Source of the DNA: an uncultured Lachnospiraceae bacterium
Lineage (GTDB): Bacteria > Bacillota > Clostridia > Lachnospirales > Lachnospiraceae
Reading direction: 5' to 3'
DNA length: 64,000 bases
Assembly (NCBI GenBank): GCA_910584845.1
Contig: CAJUDH010000006.1
Coordinates: forward strand, 50,820-114,819
The number at the start of each line of letters is the position of its first letter. Positions within the stretch are counted from its first letter, which is position 1. The notes under the pieces are model-generated. The model did not search any database and was not told the origin of the DNA. It worked only from the letters and a program-made list of their open reading frames with translations. A program made the translations under genes and the position numbers. Below are positions 1 through 7,490 of the stretch, piece by piece.

Positions 1-89
1 CAGACGACCTGCGCAATATTGCAGACATCTACGACGGGGCAGAGAACCGCAATGCGGATGCCAGCACACGCTTGACCACAGATTTCTAA
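1..89 (+). CDS. WXG100 family (ESAT-6-like) protein, 3' end only
   Basis: The reading frame is open from base 3 to a TAA at 87-89 and encodes 28 residues identical to the C-terminus of the WXG100 protein at 736-1044 (the last residues are TRLTTDF). At DNA level the two 3' ends differ at one visible base (GCG versus GCA for one Ala). It is therefore a near-identical paralogue cut by the window edge. WXG100 proteins are small helical-hairpin substrates of type VII/ESX secretion. Its WXG turn lies outside the window, so membership rests on identity with the complete copy. Confidence 0.8.
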   Translation, partial: DDLRNIADIYDGAENRNADASTRLTTDF

Positions 90-117
90 AAAGGGAAACG
101 GGTTCATGGATCCAAAA

Positions 118-145
118 GCGCCACATATACCATGTGGCGCTTTTT
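118..145 (+). terminator. Rho-independent terminator after first WXG100 gene
   Basis: A perfect 9-bp stem GCGCCACAT/ATGTGGCGC with a 5-base loop is followed by TTTTT. The same stem sequence recurs after the second full-length WXG100 gene (1075-1107), which supports duplication of gene plus terminator. Confidence 0.85.
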
Positions 146-246
146 GATATGCCGGTTTTGTATGCCTGGGGGCGGACAAAATGGCAATACCGGCTGAAAA
201 ACGGCTGGAATGTTCAAAACTGGTCAACCATACCCAAAATCAAGCC

Positions 247-310
247 GTTTGTCGGGAAATAAACAAAAACAGAAAGAAGTGTGGTAAAGTATAACCATCA
301 CAGGGAAATA
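247..310 (+). promoter_or_regulatory. Conserved leader element, copy A
   Basis: The stretch begins GTTTGTC, continues into an A-rich GGGAAATAAACAAAAA segment and ends ATCACAGGGAAA about 50 bases later. A related copy lies at 1227-1287 upstream of the TM2 gene with the same end motifs. A TATAAC lies just before the ATCACAGGG motif and may be a -10 box, but no good -35 box is visible. Function as promoter or operator is inferred only from conservation and position. Confidence 0.4.
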
Positions 311-343
311 AAATAAACCAACAAAACATAAGGAGGAATTATC

Positions 344-649
344 ATGGCAGCATTTGAGGTTGACACAAGGCTGGTACAGCAAACGGCAAGTGAGTTGAGG
401 CAGATGAACAGCAAGTTCCAAAAGCAGGTAAATGACCTGGAAGCCTCCAAGAGGTCCTTAGATTCCAAGTGGGACGGCGAGGCCAACGAGGCGTTTAACC
501 GGGCGTTTATGGAAGACAAGGGCTATATGACCCAATTCTTTAACGTGATCCAGCAGTATTGCCAGGCATTAGAAACCATTGTAAGGGAGTACAATGACGC
601 CGAGAGGAGGACTTCCCAGATCGCAAGGGAGAGGACGGCCAGAAAGTAA
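344..649 (+). CDS. WXG100 family type VII secretion target
   Basis: Encodes 101 residues, the usual size for ESAT-6/CFP-10-like WXG100 proteins, which fold as a helix-turn-helix hairpin, form dimers and leave the cell through an EssC/EccC-type ATPase. The turn motif is WDG near residue 43. The C-terminal helix carries YNDAERR, compatible with the YxxxD/E export signal. There is no signal peptide and no cysteine. The start is set by AGGAGG-like bases 331-336. It lies 86 bases upstream of a second WXG100 gene of different sequence, so the two could form a heterodimer. The secretion ATPase is not in the window. Confidence 0.85.
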   Translation: MAAFEVDTRLVQQTASELRQMNSKFQKQVNDLEASKRSLDSKWDGEANEAFNRAFMEDKGYMTQFFNVIQQYCQALETIVREYNDAERRTSQIARERTARK

Positions 650-735
650 GCGGGGCAAAAGGCAAAAAAGGCTACGGCTTGTATCCGAATATAGTTTGAA
701 ACAGGATTAGAAAATGAGAAAAGGAGAAAAATATC

Positions 736-1044
736 ATGGCACAAGTAAAGGTTGATTCGTCGGATCTTAGGAGGGCAGCGCAAAAGTTTCAGAGTGACCG
801 GGCTACGGTGGAGCGCTTAATGAATGAGATGATGCAGCTGGTTACCAGCAGGACTACCCGGTTTTGGAAGGGCCAGGCATCTGACCGGTATAGGAACCAG
901 TTCCGCAAGCTGGAAGACGAGATGCGGTTTATCAAGAATAAGATTCAGGAACATGCAGACGACCTGCGCAATATTGCAGACATCTACGACGGGGCAGAGA
1001 ACCGCAATGCAGATGCCAGCACACGCTTGACCACAGATTTCTAA
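736..1044 (+). CDS. WXG100 family type VII secretion target
   Basis: Encodes 102 residues with a WKG turn near residue 44 and a helical C-terminus containing YDGAE, fitting the YxxxE-type export motif of ESX substrates. Its last 28 residues are identical to the partial gene at the window start, so this is one of at least two near-identical copies. The RBS is AAAAGGAGA just upstream. A hairpin terminator follows directly, so the 344-649/736-1044 pair is probably one transcript. It probably partners one of the neighbouring WXG100 proteins, but this cannot be shown from sequence. Confidence 0.85.
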   Translation: MAQVKVDSSDLRRAAQKFQSDRATVERLMNEMMQLVTSRTTRFWKGQASDRYRNQFRKLEDEMRFIKNKIQEHADDLRNIADIYDGAENRNADASTRLTTDF

Positions 1045-1074
1045 AAAAAGGGACAGAAAGTTATCCCAAGGAAT

Positions 1075-1107
1075 ATGCGCCACATTTTTATGTGGCGTAT
1101 GTTTTTT
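1075..1107 (+). terminator. Rho-independent terminator after second WXG100 gene
   Basis: An 11-bp stem (ATGCGCCACAT paired with ATGTGGCGTAT, one G-U pair) has a TTTT loop and is followed by G and six T. It is related to the terminator at 118-145. Confidence 0.85.
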
Positions 1108-1226
1108 ATTCTGTAGGAAATCTGGCCCGATCGGGCAAAAATCCCTACGGGCAGGGCCACACTGGGCAAACGGGTTTGAAAACAGGATTTCATCAGAAAT
1201 ATGTCGTTGATACCTAAAAATACGCT

Positions 1227-1287
1227 GTTTGTCAGAAAATGGGCAAAAAAGGGGCCACATATGATAGAGTATTATCACAGGGAAAAA
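1227..1287 (+). promoter_or_regulatory. Conserved leader element, copy B
   Basis: This is the second copy of the element at 247-310. GTTTGTCAGAAAAT leads to TATTATCACAGGGAAAA, with a TATTAT as possible -10. It lies in the 361-base gap 1045-1405, which otherwise holds only the terminator and the RBS of the next gene. The shared leaders suggest the WXG100 pair and the TM2/FHA genes are co-regulated. Confidence 0.4.
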
Positions 1288-1405
1288 GAAATTTGTAGTT
1301 GACTGGCATATCGCCAAAGATGTACAATAGTGGCGGCGAAAGTATTGTATGGCTGCAAAAATAGGATGGCCACATAGGACAAAAGGACAGAAAGGGGTAC
1401 ATATT

Positions 1406-1963
1406 ATGTATTGTAGAAATTGCGGTTATCTGCTTCCCAACGGGGCAGGGGCATGTGCGAGATGTGGGACAAGGGCAGGGATGGGGACGAATTTTTGCTC
1501 TAGCTGCGGTTCCCGGATAGCCCCGGGCGTGGCTTTTTGTAATGCCTGTGGTATGAGGCTGTCCTCCCCCAACAATCTTGGCGGCGGATACCCGGCGGTT
1601 CCGGGCCAGCCGGTTAATTATAGCAATTACAATATGGGAGGCTCAGCCGGCGGCTATCCAGGCGGAGGCTACAACTTCCCAGGGGGCGGCAATAATAACA
1701 TGCCCAGGAAATCAAGGGTGGTGGCAGGCCTTTTGGGTATATTTTTAGGGCAGTTAGGGATACATGACTTTTATCTGGGGTTTATGGGCCGGGCAATCAT
1801 GCTGCTTACCTTATCTCTGATCGGCTGGCTCCTTTCTTGCTGTACAGGCGGCTTATCTTTAATCTTGGTGATTTTTACTTTTTTCTTTGGTTTGGTAGAA
1901 GGCATTATGATCTTATGTGGTACGATAAAAGTGGATGGGTATGGTAACCCATTGGATGATTAA
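1406..1963 (+). CDS. Double zinc-ribbon TM2 domain membrane protein
   Basis: Encodes 185 residues. The first 55 residues carry several CxxC pairs (CRNC, CARC, CSSC, CNAC), a double zinc ribbon. A Gly/Asn/Tyr-rich linker follows. The C-terminal third is a TM2 domain: a basic RKSR entry, then two hydrophobic helices with the GLLGIFLGQLGIHDFYLG signature and a CCTGG turn. ATG 1406 is chosen because AAAGGGG (1391-1397) sits 8 bases upstream; an in-frame start at 1349 lacks an RBS. Proteins of this type often neighbour Firmicutes WXG100 genes, but their role is unknown. A close architectural paralogue lies at 7490-7948. Confidence 0.85.
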   Translation: MYCRNCGYLLPNGAGACARCGTRAGMGTNFCSSCGSRIAPGVAFCNACGMRLSSPNNLGGGYPAVPGQPVNYSNYNMGGSAGGYPGGGYNFPGGGNNNMPRKSRVVAGLLGIFLGQLGIHDFYLGFMGRAIMLLTLSLIGWLLSCCTGGLSLILVIFTFFFGLVEGIMILCGTIKVDGYGNPLDD

Positions 1964-2062
1964 TATATCCGCTTTATAGATATTACAGAAAATTTTGTGA
2001 AGGCGGAAGGGCTTCCCGGAGGTTTATGTAAATCGGGGAGGAGAGAGGAACGAGGTGAGCAT

Positions 2063-3385
2063 ATGTTTTGTACGGATTGCGGAAAGCAATTGGAAGACGG
2101 GACGAAATTCTGCATTTATTGCGGGGCTGTCCAGGACGGGGCGGGCAATGCCGGGGCAGTACCGGCGATGGATCAGGATCCATTAGCATCCAGGATGGAA
2201 CAGCCGCTTCCGGACCCTATGGGCGGGGATTTTGGCGGCCAGGCGGGCCCGCCTTTGGCACAGCAGGATCAACCGGCTACCACGGGGGGCTTGGCTATGT
2301 TTATTATGTCAGTCGTGCTGGGCGGGCTGTCAATCGGGACGGTGTTTTTGGATTGGATTGCCGTGGAGACCCCATCCTTTTTTGGCATATCTTTTGAAAA
2401 ACAATGTAGTTTATGGGAACTGGTCAGCATGATGACGACGCTTCATGAGGACAATCCAGATGACGGGTTTATTGTTTTGGCTGTGATTATAGCAATCCCG
2501 TTGCTGATTATGGCGGCAGGGGCTTTGCTTTGGCTGGTGGGGGGGATTGCGTGGCTGATTACAAAAACAGCCAGAAAGGCCTGGGGGTGGTTCCTTGCGT
2601 CTTCCTTTATCCTTGCATTGTCAAATATTGTATTTTTGATTATGCTTTATGCCACCCGGATGTTGATTGACGCTGCGGTGGATGAGGCGGCGGAAGGTAA
2701 TTTTGGCATCCATTTTAAAACCAGTGATGTTTTGGAATTGAAGCCGGCAGTTTGGCCTTGGATCATGTTGGTTATGGTTATAGCCATGCTTATCCTGTTG
2801 GTTTGTTCCAAAAAAGGGTTGGGGAAGAAGGCAAAACAGGGAGGGTACCCTGCGGCGGCGCCTATACCGGTTTCTCCTTACATACCAGAACAGCCGAACC
2901 ATTATGGGCCTGCGCAGCCAGATCCCTTTGCCCCTTCCGGTATGCCGATCCCGCCGATGAACCCTATAAATCCCGTAGAAGGGATGGCCATGGGGGAAGA
3001 CGATGGCCTGACGCAGATGTTGGGGGATGATGCGGATACCGTGTTTGTGGGCGGCGGCTTATATTCTGCCCCCGGGCTGGTGATGTTCCAGGATAAATTT
3101 GACAGTTCCCAGATATATGGCTGCAGCCTAGAGGCCCCGGTGGTTATGGGGCGGGATCCGGAAGGCTGCAATATTGTCATTAGCAGCGATAAGTCCATAT
3201 CCAGGAAGCATTGCCGCCTGTACAGGAATAACAATATCTGCTATGTAGAGGATCTGAATTCTTTTAACCATACTTACATTAATGACAGGATGCTCACTTC
3301 CCCGTCGCCCTTGCAAAGGGGGGATACGTTGAAGCTGGGCACGGTAGAATTGCTGGTAACAGAGTGTGACATGAATAAGGGTTAA
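2063..3385 (+). CDS. Zinc-ribbon, multi-pass membrane and FHA domain protein
   Basis: Encodes 440 residues. An N-terminal zinc ribbon (CTDC at residues 3-6, CIYC at 17-20) is followed by a low-complexity linker. Four hydrophobic segments lie near residues 77-100, 136-166, 174-196 and 230-248. A Pro-rich linker (260-310) leads to a C-terminal FHA domain (about 355-435) with the phosphothreonine-binding residues GRD near 363, SxSRKH near 378-383 and a following Asn. FHA domains bind phosphothreonine peptides, and in Firmicutes type VII systems FHA modules are part of EssC, so a signalling or scaffold role at this locus is plausible. Start 2063 is supported by GAGGTGAG 2052-2059. It sits 99 bases after the TM2 gene. 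Confidence 0.8.
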   Translation: MFCTDCGKQLEDGTKFCIYCGAVQDGAGNAGAVPAMDQDPLASRMEQPLPDPMGGDFGGQAGPPLAQQDQPATTGGLAMFIMSVVLGGLSIGTVFLDWIAVETPSFFGISFEKQCSLWELVSMMTTLHEDNPDDGFIVLAVIIAIPLLIMAAGALLWLVGGIAWLITKTARKAWGWFLASSFILALSNIVFLIMLYATRMLIDAAVDEAAEGNFGIHFKTSDVLELKPAVWPWIMLVMVIAMLILLVCSKKGLGKKAKQGGYPAAAPIPVSPYIPEQPNHYGPAQPDPFAPSGMPIPPMNPINPVEGMAMGEDDGLTQMLGDDADTVFVGGGLYSAPGLVMFQDKFDSSQIYGCSLEAPVVMGRDPEGCNIVISSDKSISRKHCRLYRNNNICYVEDLNSFNHTYINDRMLTSPSPLQRGDTLKLGTVELLVTECDMNKG

Positions 3386-3410
3386 TAATTAAGAAATGGG
3401 GAATTCATAT

Positions 3411-4454
3411 ATGGGGGTTAAGAAAATTTCTGCTTTGGCAGTATCTGCAGTGTTGGCTGTAGCATTATTTTGCACGACAGAGGTTTTTGCAGACACGGAT
3501 TTTCGCTATACAGACCGGCAATTAATGGTGGCGACCCAGATTGCTTACTATGATTTTACCCAAGAACAGTTGGAACAGCATGGGGGTAGCGCCACGATCC
3601 GGCAATTACTCAACGAAAGCCAGGTATACCGGAATTTGGAAGACGGCTGGTACCGTGCCGAAACCAACCTGGAAAAACGTATCGCCCAGAAAAATTTGGA
3701 ATTATATGAAGAAATCGTGGAAGAAGGTTCCCTTTACGGCGATTGGAAGGTCGTTGAGGTGAAAGACGAGAATTGGGAAAACGGATTTTATGGCATTTTG
3801 TTGGAGACAGACCCGGATCATGCCATTATCGCTTTCCGGGGTTCGGAATCGGATGACGAGACCCAGATTATCAATGACTGGATTAATGCAGACTTTGGCC
3901 TGTTGATGGATAAGGACACGGTGCAGCAGGACATAGCGGCGCAGTTTATGGCAGAAATCCAGCAGAATTACCAATATGGGCAATATGCAGCCACAGGGCA
4001 TTCCCTGGGGGGGAACTTGGCCGAACATGCGGCCATTACGGCGCCGGACGGGATGCGGGAAAGGCTGGTGCAGGCCTATAATTTTGACGGTCCGGGATAT
4101 TCCCGGGAATATATAAAACGCCATGAGGCCCTGATTGCCAAAGTGGTCCACCCGGTGGTCCACTACCGGTGGTCCCTGGTGGGGGCCCTGCTCAGCCAGC
4201 CGGATTGCGTGCAGGCACGGATCATTCAAGTAACCGATGACATTCATTCTGCCGTGACGGCAGACGCCAATTATATGAGGCACGCCACGCCTTTTATTCT
4301 ATTTGAGGAGGACATGGTGAAAGACGGGGAGGAAGATTTGCTTTCCTTGTCTATGGGGGAGTGGTCCAGAAAAGCGGACGAGAAGGTGTCTAAGCTGCGC
4401 CAAGAACAAAAGAGTAAAGGGCCGGGGGAAAACCCGGTACAAAAAGCACCGTAG
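3411..4454 (+). CDS. Secreted Mbeg1-like (DUF2974) alpha/beta hydrolase
   Basis: Encodes 347 residues from ATG 3411, which has GGGGAA at proper distance; an alternative ATG at 3396 adds five residues. Residues 1-27 are a typical signal peptide ending VFA. The mature part has a class-3-lipase-like core: AFRGSE near 141, the nucleophile elbow TGHSLGGNLAEHAA with Ser198, and NFDGPG after it, the pattern of Mbeg1-like DUF2974 proteins. Catalytic Asp and His are presumably in the C-terminal half (DDIHS is a candidate). The last 50 residues are charged and low-complexity. It starts 25 bases after the FHA gene and likely shares its operon. The substrate is unknown; an acyl ester is likely. Confidence 0.75.
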   Translation: MGVKKISALAVSAVLAVALFCTTEVFADTDFRYTDRQLMVATQIAYYDFTQEQLEQHGGSATIRQLLNESQVYRNLEDGWYRAETNLEKRIAQKNLELYEEIVEEGSLYGDWKVVEVKDENWENGFYGILLETDPDHAIIAFRGSESDDETQIINDWINADFGLLMDKDTVQQDIAAQFMAEIQQNYQYGQYAATGHSLGGNLAEHAAITAPDGMRERLVQAYNFDGPGYSREYIKRHEALIAKVVHPVVHYRWSLVGALLSQPDCVQARIIQVTDDIHSAVTADANYMRHATPFILFEEDMVKDGEEDLLSLSMGEWSRKADEKVSKLRQEQKSKGPGENPVQKAP

Positions 4455-4513
4455 CTGAAAAAGCACCGAAGTTATTTCTGTGTCCGGATGCTGGAGAAAA
4501 GTTCCAAAGTGTA

Positions 4514-4565
4514 AAACAGCCCAAACAGGAAGCGCTGTATGTGCCGTTTCCTGTTCGGGCTGTTT
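4514..4565. terminator. Bidirectional hairpin between convergent genes
   Basis: Two 19-base arms, AAACAGCCCAAACAGGAAG and TTTCCTGTTCGGGCTGTTT, pair at 17 of 19 positions. T-rich bases flank both sides. It separates the hydrolase gene (+) from the HAD gene (-) and probably terminates both. Confidence 0.7.
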
Positions 4566-4569
4566 CTTA

Positions 4570-5259
4570 TCATCTGTTTCTTTTGAGGGGGGCGTGTTGC
4601 ATATCCGGGAGGACACGTTCCCAAATTTCCCTCGGATGGCTGATAATGTATGAGGGGTGGAAAGCTTCCAATTCTTCCCGTCCACGAAAACCCCAGGTTA
4701 CGCCTACGGTAACCAGGCCGGCGCCCAGGCCGGTTTGCATGTCGGTATTGGTGTCGCCAAAATATAAACATTCTTCCGGTTGGACATGCAAGGTGTTTAA
4801 TATTAGGCGCACCCCTGCCGGATCCGGCTTTTTGGGGATACCTGGCTGTTCACCGCCGATATAGTCAAAATACCCTTTTCCGAAAACCGTTTCAATATTC
4901 TCCAAGGTGCGGGCATGGGGCTTGTTGGACAATACGGCGATCAAAATGCCCCGGGCCTTGAGGCAGGCCAGTAGCTGAGGGATCCCGTCATAGGGGGCCA
5001 CCTGATACAGGCAATGTTTTGCAAACAGTTCCTGATATAAAGGGAGGATTTCCTCAAGATGCTCCAATTTTTCGTCTCCTGCGTAGCGCAAGGCGCGCTC
5101 CATCTGCTTTTTGTAACCGTCGCCGACAAACTGTTTGATATGCCCTTCGTCTACCGGACGGCAGCCCAATTCCGCCAAGGCTAGGTTGGTTGTATAGGTT
5201 AAAGCTTTCAGCGTGTTTAAAAGGGTTCCGTCCAAATCAAAAATGCAGCATCGAATCAT
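4570..5259 (-). CDS. HAD-IA phosphatase, phosphoglycolate phosphatase-like
   Basis: Encodes 229 residues with the HAD motifs in order: DLDGTLLNT at residue 8 (nucleophile Asp and acid/base Asp), the VLSNKPH motif II Ser/Asn region near 110, a Lys in KKPDP near 143, and GDTNTDMQTG near 168. The cap is the small helical C1 type, typical of Gph/PpaX, which hydrolyse 2-phosphoglycolate or pyrophosphate. Exact substrate cannot be told. A divergent promoter at 5343-5371 drives it away from the endonuclease IV gene. Confidence 0.8.
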   Translation of the reverse strand: MIRCCIFDLDGTLLNTLKALTYTTNLALAELGCRPVDEGHIKQFVGDGYKKQMERALRYAGDEKLEHLEEILPLYQELFAKHCLYQVAPYDGIPQLLACLKARGILIAVLSNKPHARTLENIETVFGKGYFDYIGGEQPGIPKKPDPAGVRLILNTLHVQPEECLYFGDTNTDMQTGLGAGLVTVGVTWGFRGREELEAFHPSYIISHPREIWERVLPDMQHAPLKRNR

Positions 5260-5328
5260 AATATACCCATATGCAAAATTGCAATTTCCTTTCTTTGATG
5301 AACCGGCCGATTTTAACTAAATTGTGTT

Positions 5329-5357
5329 TTGACAACGCCATAAGTATAATATATACT
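5329..5357 (+). promoter_or_regulatory. SigA-type promoter for endonuclease IV gene
   Basis: TTGACA (5329-5334), 17-bp spacer, TATACT (5352-5357). It lies about 50 bases upstream of the start at 5409. Confidence 0.75.
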
Positions 5358-5371
5358 GTAGTTTAAGTCAA
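5343..5371 (-). promoter_or_regulatory. SigA-type promoter for HAD phosphatase gene
   Basis: On the minus strand, TTGACT (plus positions 5366-5371), 17-bp spacer, TATACT (5343-5348). It overlaps the opposing promoter, whose -10 box falls inside this spacer, so the two probably cannot be occupied together. Confidence 0.65.
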
Positions 5372-5408
5372 CAAAAACGTAGCCTATACACGTAGAATGG
5401 AGGGAACC

Positions 5409-6242
5409 ATGTTAACCATCGGATGCCATCTGTCTTCTTCCAAAGGGTACCTTGCCATGGGGAAGGAAGCACTGAAAATTGATGCCAATACATTTCAGTT
5501 TTTTACCAGGAACCCCAGGGGAGGCAATGCGAAACCCCTTGACCTGGAGGATGTCAGCTCTTTTCTGGATTATGCCAGGGAAAACGGGATTAACCGGATA
5601 CTGGCCCATGCCCCATACACCCTTAACCCATGTTCCGGTGACGAAAAGTTGAGGGATTTTGCACGGCGCACGATGGAGGATGATTTGCAGCGCCTGGAGC
5701 ACACGCCGGGCAATTATTATAATTTCCATCCGGGAAGCCATGTCAAGCAGGAGGTAGAACAGGGGATTGCCTATATTGCCGATGCGCTGAACCAGGTTTT
5801 AAAACCGGAACAGAAGACCATAGTACTGTTAGAAACTATGGCAGGGAAAGGCAGCGAGGTGGGGCGGAATTTTGAAGAATTGAGGGAAATCCTGGACAGG
5901 GTTGAACAGCCTGGCCTAATGGGTGTGTGCCTGGATACTTGCCATGTATGGGACGGGGGCTATGACATCGTGGAGCATTTGGATGAGGTCGTCGGGGAGT
6001 TTGACCGGGTTATCGGGCTGGGCCGGCTAAAAGCCATCCACCTCAATGACAGCAAGAACCCTTTAGGCGCCCACAAAGACCGCCATGCGAAAATCGGCGA
6101 AGGGTATATCGGTAAGGACGCATTGATCCGAATTGTAAACCATCCGGCATTGAAGGGCCTCCCCTTTTATTTGGAAACCCCCAATGAACTGGACGGGTAT
6201 AAGGCGGAGATTGCCCTGTTGAGGGAAAACTATGCCGGGTAA
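5409..6242 (+). CDS. nfo: Endonuclease IV (AP endonuclease)
   Basis: Encodes 277 residues, normal for the family. It cleaves DNA 5' to abasic sites in base-excision repair, using three zinc ions in a TIM barrel. Family motifs are present: HAPYTLN near 80, NFHPGSH near 112, LLETMAGKGSEVG near 145, CLDTCHVWDGGYD near 180, HLNDSKNPLGAHKDRH near 215 and the terminal LETPNE. ATG 5409 follows GGAGGG with 4-5 base spacing; the in-frame ATG at 5397 lies upstream of this RBS and is unlikely. A GC-rich inverted repeat (6231-6263) spans the stop codon but has no T-run. Confidence 0.93.
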   Translation: MLTIGCHLSSSKGYLAMGKEALKIDANTFQFFTRNPRGGNAKPLDLEDVSSFLDYARENGINRILAHAPYTLNPCSGDEKLRDFARRTMEDDLQRLEHTPGNYYNFHPGSHVKQEVEQGIAYIADALNQVLKPEQKTIVLLETMAGKGSEVGRNFEELREILDRVEQPGLMGVCLDTCHVWDGGYDIVEHLDEVVGEFDRVIGLGRLKAIHLNDSKNPLGAHKDRHAKIGEGYIGKDALIRIVNHPALKGLPFYLETPNELDGYKAEIALLRENYAG

Positions 6243-6321
6243 AAGGCGCCGGCTCCCGGCATAGGGACAATATGAAAAAACTATAAATAGGGTATAAGGA
6301 AACGAAAAAGGAGGAATTTGT

Positions 6322-6966
6322 ATGGATCAAAGGACAAAACCTATGGAAAAACGTTTTGACAAGTTGGGTCCCCAGGTGGTGGAAGCGTTGAAACGCCGCC
6401 ATTTTGACGCTTATTATTGCCCTACCGGGGCGGAAGCGGTGGAGAAAGTGCTGTCTCTGATCCCCGCGGGGGATGTGGTGGCCTGGGGGGGATCGGAGAC
6501 TTTGGCCTGTCTGGGGATCATAGAGAAGGTTAAAGAAACCCATCCGGTTATTGACCGGGACAATGTGCTCTCACGGGAAGAACGGAATGAGCGGATGAGG
6601 AAATCGCTGCTTGCCGATACTTATCTCATGAGCAGCAATGCCATCAGCGAAGACGGGCAGCTTTTCAATATTGACGGTAATGGTAACCGGGTGGCAGCTT
6701 TGGCTTTCGGCCCGAAAAGCGTTATCGTGGTGGCGGGGATGAACAAGGTTGCCAAGACGGTTGCCGATGCCGAGGCGCGCGCCCGCAATTGGGCGGCCCC
6801 GATCAACGCCCAGCGGTTTTCGGTGGAGACCCCTTGCAACGCCACAGGTTCTTGCGCCGATTGCTTGAGTAAAACCAGTATCTGCGCTTCCATGCTCCGG
6901 ACCCGGTTTTGCCGGCCGGAGGGGAAAATCAAGGTGGTGCTGGTAGGGGAAGAATTAGGTTTTTAA
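6322..6966 (+). CDS. LUD domain (LutC/YkgG-like) protein
   Basis: Encodes 214 residues matching the LUD/DUF162 fold seen in lactate-utilisation subunits LutB/LutC. Visible are the N-terminal RHFDAYYC segment, GDVVAWGGSETL near residue 50, and a glycine/hydrophobic strand FGPKSVIVVAGMNKV near 130. The C-terminus is cysteine-rich (PCNATGSCADCLSKTSIC near 172-190), a possible metal or cluster site of the stand-alone Clostridia version. No lutA or lutB partner is adjacent, so lactate oxidation is not implied. RBS AAAGGAGG lies before 6322. A strong terminator follows, so it is probably monocistronic. Confidence 0.8.
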   Translation: MDQRTKPMEKRFDKLGPQVVEALKRRHFDAYYCPTGAEAVEKVLSLIPAGDVVAWGGSETLACLGIIEKVKETHPVIDRDNVLSREERNERMRKSLLADTYLMSSNAISEDGQLFNIDGNGNRVAALAFGPKSVIVVAGMNKVAKTVADAEARARNWAAPINAQRFSVETPCNATGSCADCLSKTSICASMLRTRFCRPEGKIKVVLVGEELGF

Positions 6967-6990
6967 AGCTGGCCCGACAGGGGCAGGGCA

Positions 6991-7035
6991 AAACAGGCAA
7001 AACCTGCCATAGGCGGCAGGTTTTGCCTGTTTTTT
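6991..7035 (+). terminator. Strong Rho-independent terminator
   Basis: An 18-bp perfect stem (AAACAGGCAAAACCTGCC and its complement) with a 6-base loop ends in TTTTTT. It also reads as a terminator for the minus-strand gene ending at 7065. Confidence 0.9.
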
Positions 7036-7064
7036 GCGCGGATGATAAAACCGGAAGGATAAAT

Positions 7065-7490
7065 TCAAGACCAATATCCCAAGTAAATCAACAGGTTTTT
7101 TACTGCCCAATTCCCTAACACCAACACGGCAGCCAGGTAAAAATGGACGGGCCGCAGTTTTAGCTGGAAAGGCATTTTCCGGTGAAATACATACGGCAGC
7201 GTGGAAGTGGACAGGAATCCGGCAAACATGAAAAACGCATATAACACAAAAGGATGGTAGCAAAAGCTGGTGGCCAGATCCCCGCGGAACAAAGCCCGGA
7301 CTGCGCGGGTTCCGCCGCAGCCGGGGCAATAATATCCGGTTAAATGATACATGCTACATACGGGGAATATGTTTTCCGGTTTTATATCCGCAATCTGGAA
7401 AAATGCCAATAGGGCTGCCCCCAGGCATACGGCAGCTAATGCAGAGAAATACAAATCCTTTTGTAATTGGTCAGGGAAAGGGGTAAACAT
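7065..7490 (-). CDS. DUF2752 membrane protein
   Basis: Encodes 141 residues with about three hydrophobic helices (residues 15-35, 73-95, 115-135). The DUF2752 hallmark GYYCPGCGGTRAVRALFRGD lies near residues 52-71, followed by the conserved HP of the next helix. The family function is unknown; the cysteines may bind metal. Its ATG overlaps the TAA of the upstream TM2 gene by one base (TAATG), indicating translational coupling, so the two proteins probably act together. Confidence 0.85.
   Translation of the reverse strand: MFTPFPDQLQKDLYFSALAAVCLGAALLAFFQIADIKPENIFPVCSMYHLTGYYCPGCGGTRAVRALFRGDLATSFCYHPFVLYAFFMFAGFLSTSTLPYVFHRKMPFQLKLRPVHFYLAAVLVLGNWAVKNLLIYLGYWS

Noticed and set aside
6231..6263. 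Inverted repeat over the nfo stop codon as a terminator
   Set aside because: The arms pair well, but no T-run follows and the next gene is on the same strand close by.
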